From the NCBI GenBank assembly GCA_012221805.1, contig CP015195.1, positions 1-64,000 on the forward strand: a DNA stretch of 64,000 nucleotides. Reading direction: 5' to 3'. The position numbers and the translations under genes were made by a program. The stretch comes from Pasteurellaceae bacterium RH1A. GTDB lineage: Bacteria > Pseudomonadota > Gammaproteobacteria > Enterobacterales > Pasteurellaceae. Below, piece after piece: positions 17,669-26,700 of this stretch (position 1 is its first letter; every line of letters begins with the position of its first letter). The notes under the pieces were generated by a model. The model searched no databases and was not told the origin of the DNA. It saw only the letters and a list, made by a program, of their open reading frames with translations.

Positions 17669-18757
17669 GGCATAGTAGACAAAATAGTTGCTGATTCGTC
17701 AAAAACTATGCCAAGTGGACAAAATAGTTGCTAATGTTTATTTTCTAAAATGTTAGCAGCTATTTTTATTCAAAAAATCCTTTATAAACATGGCTTTATG
17801 TTTTTTGCTTAATCCATTATGATTATTTAACTGTCGCTTCATATGTTTAAATAGCCCTTCAAGCCTATTTGTTGTCCTTTCTATATTTAAATCTGACCGT
17901 TCTTCAAAAGTAAATAAATATTTCATATACCATTTAAGGCTTGCATAAGCCCCTCTAACACTACGATGCTTATAAGGTAAATATCCCTTTTCATTTGGCT
18001 TATCACTTCTTTCTTTTAAATACTCTTCATGTTTTAAATACCAATAATGAAGGCGTTTGTAAAATTCATTTTTTGAACTCTCCACCAGTGTTTTTACGAT
18101 AACTTTTAATTCTTTTCCCGCTTGTGATTGATGCTTTTTTCTGAGTTTTCTCATCACTATTGCAACCATATGAAACTGACACATCTGCACAGGTGCATTG
18201 AACAAGTCCTTCATCAGACCTCGCCTACCATCACAGGTAATGGATTGTATTATATAGCTTTTTTCTCTCAATCTATTAAGTGCCAGCTTATAGTAAACGT
18301 CTTTTTCTGTTCTTACAAAACAGTGAAATACCACTTTCTTTGTATGAGAGTCCATTAACACTAATACGCCGAAATTACGCTTAAAAAAGGTAGTGTCCAT
18401 AATTATATTAAGCGATGTGCTTTGAGGTGGATGTAATAATGTTTTAGGAGCTTTATCAATATATCTTTGGATAGTTCTAACCGAACAATGATACTTATTG
18501 GCAAGCTGTTGATAAGTTTGTTTTCCTGAAGTGTAATCATCCCAGATCTGTATTGGGTCTAATTTCTTTTGATGGGTAAAGGTTTTATGGCATTGATTAC
18601 AATAATAACGCTGAATGTTATTTTGTTTACCATGTTTCTTGATATTCGCACTTTGGCAGAAAAGGCAGTTTTTTGTTCATTTTTCAAAAAGAGGGCTTAA
18701 AGCCTTGTACTATAAGGCTTTAAGCCACTTTTTAGCAACTATTTTGTCTATTATGCC
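17669..18757. mobile_element. IS256-family element (variant zinc-binding type), 1,089 bp
   Basis: The ends are inverted repeats of 24 bases with one mismatch: GGCATAGTAGACAAAATAG at the left (17669 on) and, reverse-complemented, GGCATAATAGACAAAATAG at the right (18757 back). The element is flanked by an 8-base direct repeat, ATTTTTTT (17661-17668 and 18758-18765), the duplication size expected for IS256-family transposition. A second copy of the tip sequence GGACAAAATAGTTGCT lies inside the left end at 17717-17732 and may be an extra transposase-binding site. One transposase gene lies on the minus strand. Confidence 0.88.
17753..18680 (-). pseudogene. IS256-family transposase, frameshifted near its 5' end
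   Basis: The C-terminal 215 residues from 18400 are intact and carry the DDE-type core (MDTTFFKRNFGVLVLMDS, TCDGRRG, QMCQFHM, then a conserved-looking glutamate in RTTNRLEGLFKHMK). Upstream, the same frame continues without a start through a zinc ribbon (CLFCQSAN... then YYCNQCHKTF) and a helix-turn-helix, back to a TGA. An ATG at 18678-18680 is out of frame by one base. Removing one A from the six-A run (T6 on the plus strand, 18669-18674) would give a continuous 308-residue protein, MNKNCLFCQS onward. The gene is therefore a recent single-base pseudogene, or it is expressed by slippage on the A-run. Confidence 0.8.
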
Positions 18758-18783
18758 ATTTTTTTATGTTTGCAAAATTGCCC

Positions 18784-19569
18784 TTATGAAATCGGCAATT
18801 TGGGTTTAATGCTTGGGTCAATGATAGGCTCTGCGCCTTCGTCTTCAGCAGGGGCTGCGGGCTCTGGGGCGTCTGGCTCTGCTTGAGGCTGAGGCTCGGT
18901 TTTTTCCTCAGGCTGTGTAGGTTGAACTGACTCAGGCTTGGCTTCTTCTGGCTGATTGTCGGCCGCAGGTGCAGGCTCATCAACCTTATTTTCTTCTTTT
19001 GCAGAATTTTCCTGATTTTCCACCGCTTGTTCAGGTACTGGCTCTCGCACACCAGCAATCGGCACTGTTACCGTTTCCCTTTCGGCCTCATCCTTACGTT
19101 TTAGGGTGATTTTCTTGCCAATTTCTACCCGAGGATCCAACCAAACTGACACGATGGCATTGTTTACTTCCTCAGAAAACTCATCGGATAAAACCGTATC
19201 ATTGAGCACAAAATAGCCCCTGTCTTCCAAGGCAATATAGCTTAAGCTATCTTTAGGATCGATATTGGGTAGGGTCTTGCGTAAATGGCTGATAATATTT
19301 TCCTGATCTTCTACCTTAATCCCTAAATTAGACCAAGAACGAGCCAGGGAAATGGCAAAATCCCGTCCATCAACGGGTTTTTCATATTTGAGGGTTAGCA
19401 TGAGGGGGCGAATGCCTGGGTTATATTCCCCTGTTTCCGTATAAAGGGAAATATTGTAAATCTTGAAGGGGCCAAAGGTGTAATCCACATCATTGATCTT
19501 CTGCCAGGTTGCCAGGGCAGAGGTGCTAAAGAGCAGGAAGAGACTGGAAAGAAAGAAGGTTTTACGCAT
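18784..19569 (-). CDS. chalcone-isomerase-like periplasmic protein with Pro/Glu-rich tail
   Basis: A 261-residue exported protein. The signal peptide ends STSALA-TW at about residue 20. Residues 21-165 resemble bacterial chalcone-isomerase-fold proteins (TFGPFKIYNISLYTE, YEKPVDGRDFAISLARSW, VSVWLDP); these bacterial homologues have no known isomerase activity. From about residue 175 the chain becomes a Pro/Glu/Ala/Gln-rich, low-complexity acidic tail ending in a short basic segment. The right end of the IS lies only 26 bases past its stop, so its own 3' region has been altered. Function unknown. Confidence 0.7.
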   Translation of the reverse strand: MRKTFFLSSLFLLFSTSALATWQKINDVDYTFGPFKIYNISLYTETGEYNPGIRPLMLTLKYEKPVDGRDFAISLARSWSNLGIKVEDQENIISHLRKTLPNIDPKDSLSYIALEDRGYFVLNDTVLSDEFSEEVNNAIVSVWLDPRVEIGKKITLKRKDEAERETVTVPIAGVREPVPEQAVENQENSAKEENKVDEPAPAADNQPEEAKPESVQPTQPEEKTEPQPQAEPDAPEPAAPAEDEGAEPIIDPSIKPKLPIS

Positions 19570-19724
19570 GGAATATCCCTACAAATCAAAAGTGCTGCCA
19601 TTATAGCAAAAGGGCTTGAGAAAGCTATCTTCACATAAAGACAATCAAATTGTTGTATTTATCTTCAGAACCTTTTAAAATTGCACGGTTTTTTAACACT
19701 TATACACCTATTGAAGGATTTTTT

Positions 19725-20225
19725 ATGAAACACTTAACTAAAATTGCTGGCCTTTCTCTTGCCGCAGTATTATTAACAGGCTGCTTAAACGCATCAAGCC
19801 ACAACGTAGATGCTCGCCCAGAAGTGCAACCACAACCGCCTGTGGTACAAAAAGCCCCTGCTCAACCAGTTAAAGAATACACCTTAAGCGGTGACTTCTT
19901 GTTCGATTTCGACAAGAGCAACCTCACTGCGAAAGGTAAGAGCGTTGTCAGCAACATGGCTAAAGAAATCAAGGCTGCTGGTGCAAGCCGTGTAACCGTA
20001 ACAGGTTATACAGACCGTTTAGGTTCTGCCCAATACAACTTAAAACTTTCTCAAGCCCGTGCTAACACGGTGAAAGCCTACCTCCAACAACAAGGTGTGA
20101 AAGCCAACATCACTGCTAAAGGCCGTGGTAAGGCTAACCAAGTTAAGGCTTGTAATGGCGTAACAGGTCAAGCTCTTAAAGACTGCTTGAAACCTAACCG
20201 TCGTGTACACGTTCGTGCTGAATAA
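19725..20225 (+). CDS. OmpA-domain lipoprotein
   Basis: A 166-residue lipoprotein that should tie the outer membrane to peptidoglycan. The start at 19725 has a GAAGGA ribosome site; the lipobox is LLTGC (Cys at about 20). After a Pro/Gln-rich linker comes an OmpA C-terminal domain: FLFDFDKSNLTAKG, TGYTDRLGSAQYNLKLSQAR (contact residues for diaminopimelate), and NRRVHV. The Cys pair ACNG...DCLKPNRR matches the disulfide of OmpA C-domains. Pal is the best-known relative, but no tol genes are nearby, so I leave the symbol blank. Confidence 0.85.
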   Translation: MKHLTKIAGLSLAAVLLTGCLNASSHNVDARPEVQPQPPVVQKAPAQPVKEYTLSGDFLFDFDKSNLTAKGKSVVSNMAKEIKAAGASRVTVTGYTDRLGSAQYNLKLSQARANTVKAYLQQQGVKANITAKGRGKANQVKACNGVTGQALKDCLKPNRRVHVRAE

Positions 20226-20241
20226 TTAGCTTATTCAAGAC

Positions 20242-20275
20242 AAAAAAACAGGGCCTTGGTTGCCCTGTTTTTTTA
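20242..20275 (+). terminator. terminator of the OmpA-domain lipoprotein gene
   Basis: ACAGGGC and GCCCTGT, flanked by A-rich and T-rich tracts that extend the stem, form a strong bidirectional-looking hairpin 17 bases after the stop. Confidence 0.88.
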
Positions 20276-20276
20276 T

Positions 20277-20327
20277 TATATAGTCAGACACAGTCTGACT
20301 ATATAAAACCATACGCTTTGCGTATGG
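20277..20327. repeat. two adjacent perfect palindromes
   Basis: TATATAGTCAGA (20277-20288) pairs with TCTGACTATATA (20294-20305), and CCATACGC (20309-20316) pairs with GCGTATGG (20320-20327). They follow a terminator and precede about 330 bases without a gene. That stretch contains only very short ORFs and a further hairpin, CCGCCC-GTTTTAT-GGGCGG (about 20498-20519). It may be remnants of a lost gene. Confidence 0.7.
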
Positions 20328-20654
20328 GCCCAAAGAGCTTAAGCGATGAACAGAAAAAATCCGCGCTATATAATCAACAAGGCTGATAACCAAAATTCAG
20401 AATATAGGGGAATATGAAGGCAGTTATGTAACTACAAGAATGTGGAAATCATAGAAGCTCATGCAATGAAAGATCATATTCATAGGGTAGCCTAAAAACC
20501 GCCCGTTTTATGGGCGGATTGTTATTCTTACCTTGCTTATATCTTAACCAAAAAGGTCACATCAAGTGCATTTAACGATCATTATACAGTCAATAAAAAT
20601 GTGAAGAATATCAAATTTCTACAACACAAGAATAAAAAGTAAACAATTGTTACA

Positions 20655-20682
20655 TTGCTTTACACTAGAATTGTAATATAAT
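20655..20682 (+). promoter_or_regulatory. promoter of the giant adhesin gene
   Basis: TTGCTT (20655-20660), a 16-base spacer and a perfect TATAAT (20677-20682) predict a start near 20690, about 45 bases before the ATG. No homopolymer or short tandem repeat that could give phase variation lies in the spacer. Confidence 0.6.
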
Positions 20683-20734
20683 TCAATTTGTGTCAAGTTT
20701 CTTTTTGTTTACATACATTATATAAGGCTATTTT

Positions 20735-23700
20735 ATGAATAAGACTACAACAACAGCCGCAGCAGTATTATTAGGCTTAATTACTTCTGGAAATTTTTTA
20801 ATCGCTCAACCTGCTCACTCATTGGAGTTGGAACTTGATGACCCAAGCAAGGTTGATGTAAGTGGTTCAAAGCCTCTAGTTACGCTTGACCCAACAGGAA
20901 ACCTAGTTATTCCACCTCTCTCTAATACCCCATCAAAACCGAATCCTATAGAAGATCTTTCTTCACAAAGCTCATCAAATCATAACGTTGTTGCAGATAG
21001 TCAGGATTTTGATAGTAGCAATGCACCTAAGCAAACATTGGAAGATGCATATCGTAAAATTGAAAATCTAGCCTTATCTAAGGCAGATAAATCTGCTATT
21101 AGTCAATTAGAAAAAAATCTTGAGACAAAAGTGAGTGAGGATGAGCTTGCGAGACAATTGGCTGAAAAGGCCAATGTGATTGATTTAGATACTAAAGCGG
21201 ATAAGACTCTCGTTGATTCACTAACAAGAAATGTTGAAAATCACGCTAAACAAATAGGTCGTAAAGCAAATAAAGCAGATGTAGATAAATTAGCTACAAC
21301 GGTTAATAATAATAAAGTTGCAGTAGATAATGCGCTTAAAAATAAGGCAGACCAAAAAACAGTTGCTGATTTATCAAGCACTGTGACATCAAATAAAGCA
21401 GCTGTAGATAGCGCTCTTAGTGATAAGGCTGATAAGGCTAAACTTGAAGAGGTAAGAAATATTGCAGAGCTTGCTCAATCAGTTGCCACTCAAAATATTG
21501 GTGTTATCAATGGTTTAAAAGATGATGTTACAGCGAAATTAAATGAAAAAGCGAATGTTGTAGATTTAAGAAATAAAGCTGAACAATCTTATGTTAATGA
21601 CGAATTAGTGAAAAAAGCCAACCTAACGGATTTAGCAAATAAGGCGGATAAGTCAGCTTTAGAGACCTTAAAAGATAAGGTTGATATGAAGGCTGATAAA
21701 GTTGCTTTAGAGACAGTGAAGTCTGATGTCGAGACTAAGGCAGCTCAATCAGAGGTAAATACCTTAAAAGGTCTTGTTGATACCAAGGCAGATAAGTCAG
21801 CTTTGGAAACCAAGGCAGATAAAACGGCTTTAGAGACAGTGAAGTCAGATATCGAGACTAAGGCAGCTAAATCAGATTTAGATGCTTTAAAAGGCACTGT
21901 TGATACGAAGGCTGATAAAGTTGCTTTAGAGAGTAAGGCCGATAAAACAGCTTTAGAGTCTAAAGCAGATATATCATTAGTGAAAACATTAAGTGAGTCT
22001 GTTACGAGAAGTGTAGCAAACATCAGCAATGCATTGGGTCGCAAGGCTAATGAATCAGATTTAGAGGCCTTAAAAGATAAGGTAGATACGAAAGCTGATA
22101 AAGCTGCTTTAGAAGGTAAGGCTGACAAAACAGCTTTAGAGACAGTGAAATCAGATGTAGCGACTAAGGCCGCTAAGTCAGATTTAGATGCTTTAAAAGG
22201 GACTGTTGATACCAAAGCAGATAAAACGGCTTTAGACGCTAAGGCAGATAAACAAGCTGTTACAGCGCTTGAGCGTGATGTGGTGGCTAATAGCGCATTA
22301 GTGGTTGGTCTAGGTAATGAGTTAGCTGGCAAGGCTAGTAAAGAAGAGCTTGCTCAAGCCCTAAATGCTAAGGTAGATAGAGCCGAAATGGGCGTCTTAG
22401 GAGATGCACTGACAAAAAATGTAGACAAGATCAACGGGGCCTTGGATCGTAAGGCTAATCAATCAGAGTTAGACACTGTGAAGGCAGATGTTGCAACTAA
22501 GGCAGCTCAATCAGAGGTAAATACCTTAAAAGGTCTTGTTGATACCAAGGCAGATAAGTCAGCTTTGGAAACCAAGGCAGATAAAACGGCTTTAGACGCT
22601 AAGGCAGATAAACAAGCTGTTACAGCGCTTGAGCGTGATGTGGTAGCTAATAGCGCATTAGTAGTTGGTCTAGGTAATGAGTTAGCTGGCAAGGCAGACA
22701 AAACGGCTTTAGAGACAGTGAAGTCAGATGTCGAGACTAAGGCAACTAAATCAGATTTAGATGCTTTAAAAGGCACTGTTGATACGAAGGCTGATAAAGT
22801 TGCTTTAGAGAGTAAGGCCGATAAAACAGCTTTAGAGTCTAAAGCAGATATATCATTAGTGAAAACATTAAGTGAGTCTGTTACGAGAAGTGTAGCAAAC
22901 ATCAGCAATGCATTGGGTCGCAAGGCTAATGAATCAGATTTAGAGGCCTTAAAAGATAAGGTAGATACGAAGGCTGATAAAGCTGCTTTAGAAGGTAAGG
23001 CTGACAAAACAGCTTTAGAGACAGTGAAATCAGATGTAGCGACTAAGGCCGCTCAATCAGACCTAGATGCTTTAAAAGGGACTGTTGATGCGAAGGCAGA
23101 TAAACAAGCTGTTACAGCGCTTGAGCGTGATGTGGTAGCTAATAGCGCATTAGTAGTTGGTCTAGGTAATGAGTTAGCTGGCAAGGCAGACAAAACGGCT
23201 TTAGAGACAGTGAAGTCAGATGTCGAGACTAAGGCAACTAAATCAGATTTAGATGCTTTAAAAGGCACTGTTGATACGAAGGCTGATAAAGTTGCTTTAG
23301 AGAGTAAGGCCGATAAAACAGCGTTAGAGTCTAAAGCAGATATATCATTAGTGGAAACATTAAGTGAGTCTGTTACGAGAAGTGTAGCAAACATCAGCAA
23401 TGCATTGGGTCGCAAGGCTAATGAATCAGATTTAGAGGCCTTAAAAGATAAGGTAGATACGAAGGCTGATAAAGCTGCTTTAGAAGGTAAGGCTGACAAA
23501 ACAGCTTTAGAGACAGTGAAATCAGATCTGGCGACTAAGGCCGCTCAATCAGACCTAGATGCTTTAAAAGGGACTGTTGATGCGAAGGCAGATAAACAAG
23601 CTGTTACAGCGCTTGAGCGTGATGTGGTGGCTAATAGCGCATTAGTGGTTGGTCTAGGTAATGAGTTAGCTGGCAAGGCAGACAAAACGGCTTTAGAGGC

Positions 23701-26700
23701 AGTGAAGTCAGATGTCGAGACTAAGGCAGCTAAATCAGATTTAGATGCTTTAAAAGGCACTGTTGATACGAAGGCTGATAAAGTTGCTTTAGAGAGTAAG
23801 GCCGATAAAACAGCGTTAGAGTCTAAAGCAGATATATCATTAGTGGAAACATTAAGTGAGTCTGTTACGAGAAGTGTAGCAAACATCAACAATGCATTGG
23901 GTCGCAAGGCTAATGAGTCAGATTTAGAGGCCTTAAAAGATAAGGTAGATACGAAAGCTGATAAAGCTGCTTTAGAAGGTAAGGCTGACAAAACAGCTTT
24001 AGAGACAGTGAAATCAGATGTAGCGACTAAGGCCGCTAAGTCAGATTTAGATGCTTTAAAAGGGACTGTTGATACCAAAGCAGATAAAACAGCTTTGGAA
24101 ACCAAGGCAGATAAGCAAGAAGTGGCAGCTGTTGCAAATATAGCGGCAGCGAATGCAGCATCAGTGGTTAGCTTAGGTAATGATCTGGCTGGTAAGGCAG
24201 ATGCATCATTAGTGGAAACATTAAGTGAGTCTGTTACGAGAAGTGTAGCAAATATCAACAATGCATTGGGTCGCAAGGCTAATGAATCAGATTTAGAGGC
24301 CTTAAAAGATAAGGTTGACACGAAAGCTGATAAAGCTGCTTTAGAAGGTAAGGCCGACAAAACGGCTTTAGAGACAGTGAAATCAGATGTAGCGACTAAG
24401 GCCGCTCAATCAGACTTAGATGCTTTAAAAGGGACGGTTGATACGAAAGCAGATAAAACTGCTTTAGATAGCAAAGCAGATAAGCAAGAAGTAGCAGCTA
24501 TTGCAAATGTAGCGGCAGCGAATGCAGCGTCAGTGGTTAGCTTAGGTAATGATCTGGCTGGTAAGGCAGATGCATCATTAGTGGAAGCATTAGGTGAGTC
24601 TGTGACGAGAAGTGTAGCAAACATCAACAATGCATTGGGTCGCAAGGCTAATGAATCAGATTTAGAGGCCTTAAAAGATAAGGTTGATACGAAGGCTGAT
24701 AAAGCTGCTTTAGAAGGTAAGGCCGACAAAACAGCTTTAGAGACAGTGAAATCAGATCTGGCGACTAAGGCCGCTCAATCAGACTTAGATGTTTTAAAAG
24801 GGATTGTTGATGCGAAGGCAGATAAAACTGCTTTAGATAGCAAAGCAGATAAGCAAGAAGTAGCAGCTATTGCAAATGTAGCGGTAGCGAATGCTGAATC
24901 TGTTGTGGGCTTGGGTAAAGATCTTGCAGCTTTAAATACAGAAGTATCAGGTAAGGCTGATCAAGCAGCGGTTGATGCAGCTCTAGCTAAAAAAGCAAGC
25001 GTTGATCTAGTCGATAGCTTAGGCGATGCTATGACTGAAAATGTGAATAAGCTCAACACTGCTTTAGGCCGTAAAGCCAACCAAGCTGAGTTAGATACCG
25101 TTAAGGCAGATCTTGCCGGCAAGGCCAACCAAACAGATGTAAACGCTCTGAAAGATGTGGTGGATACCAAGGCAGATAAAGCTGCGTTAGAAGCCAAAGC
25201 AGACAAGGTGGCTTTAGATAGTAAGGCTGATCAAGCAGCGGTTGATGCAGCCCTAGCTAAAAAAGCAAGCGTTGATCTAGTCGATAGCTTAGGCGACGCC
25301 ATGACTGAAAATGTGAATAAGCTCAACACCGCTTTAGGCCGTAAAGCCAACCAAGCTGAGTTAGATACCGTTAAGGCAGATCTTGCTGGCAAGGCCAACC
25401 AAACAGATGTAAACGCTCTGAAAGATGTGGTGGATACCAAGGCGGATAAAGCTGCGTTAGAAGCCAAAGCAGACAAGGTGGCTTTAGATAGTAAGGCTGA
25501 TCAAACAGCGGTTGATGCAGCCCTAGCTAAAAAAGCCAGTATTGAACTGGTCGATAGCTTAGGCGACGCCATGACTGAAAATGTGAATAAGCTCAACACT
25601 GCGTTAGGCCGTAAAGCCAACCAAGCCGAGTTAGATACCGTTAAGGCAGATCTTGCCGGCAAGGCCAACCAAACAGATGTAAACGCCCTGAAAGATGTGG
25701 TTGATTCCAAGGCAGATAAATCTGCGTTAGAATCTAAAGCAGATAAGGCTGCTTTAGATGGCAAGGCAGATAAGTCAGTGCTTGAAGCCTTATCAGGTGT
25801 GGTTGATACCAAGGCTGATCAAGCAGCGGTTGATGCAGCCCTAGCTAAAAAAGCCAGTATTGAACTGGTCGATAGCTTAGGCGACGCCATGACTGAAAAT
25901 GTGAATAAGCTCAACACTGCTTTAGGCCGTAAAGCCAACCAAGCCGAGTTAGATACCGTTAAGGCAGATCTTGCCGGCAAGGCCAACCAAACAGATGTAA
26001 ACGCCCTGAAAGATGTGGTGGATACCAAGGCGGATAAATCTGCGTTAGAAGCCAAAGCAGATAAGGCTGCTTTAGATGGTAAGGCAGATAAGTTAGCTTT
26101 TGAAGCTTTATCAGACGTGGTTAATACCAAGGCAGATAAGCAAGCCGTGACAGATATTGCCAATCTAGCAGCAGTAAATGCTGAATCCGTTGTAGGCTTG
26201 GGCAAAGATCTTGCAGCCTTAAGTACAGATGTATCAGGCAAGGCTGATCAAACAGCGGTTGATGCAGCTCTAGCTAAAAAAGCCAGCATTGAGCTAGTCG
26301 ATAGCTTAGGTGATGCCATGACTGAAAATGTGAATAAGCTCAACACTGCTTTAGGCCGTAAAGCCAACCAAGCTGAGTTAGATACCGTTAAGGCAGATCT
26401 TGCCGGCAAGGCCAACCAAACAGATGTAAACGCTCTGAAAGATGTGGTGGATACCAAGGCGGATAAAGCTGCGTTAGAAGCCAAAGCAGATAAGGCTGCT
26501 TTAGATGGCAAGGCAGATAAGTCAGTGTTTGAAGCCTTATCAGGTGTGGTGGATACCAAGGCTGATCAAGCAGCGGTTGATGCAGCCCTAGCTAAAAAAG
26601 CCAGTATTGAACTGGTCGATAGCTTAGGCGATGCCATGACTGAAAATGTGAATAAGCTCAACACTGCGTTAGGCCGTAAAGCCAACCAAGCCGAGTTAGA

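Noticed and set aside
17753..18400. Shorter transposase frame starting at 18400 as the complete gene
   Set aside because: It would omit the zinc ribbon and HTH that continue upstream in the same frame, and no ribosome site precedes that ATG.
20498..20519. CCGCCC/GGGCGG hairpin as terminator of a minus-strand gene
   Set aside because: No minus-strand coding region lies upstream of it on that strand, so it is left as part of an unexplained intergenic stretch.
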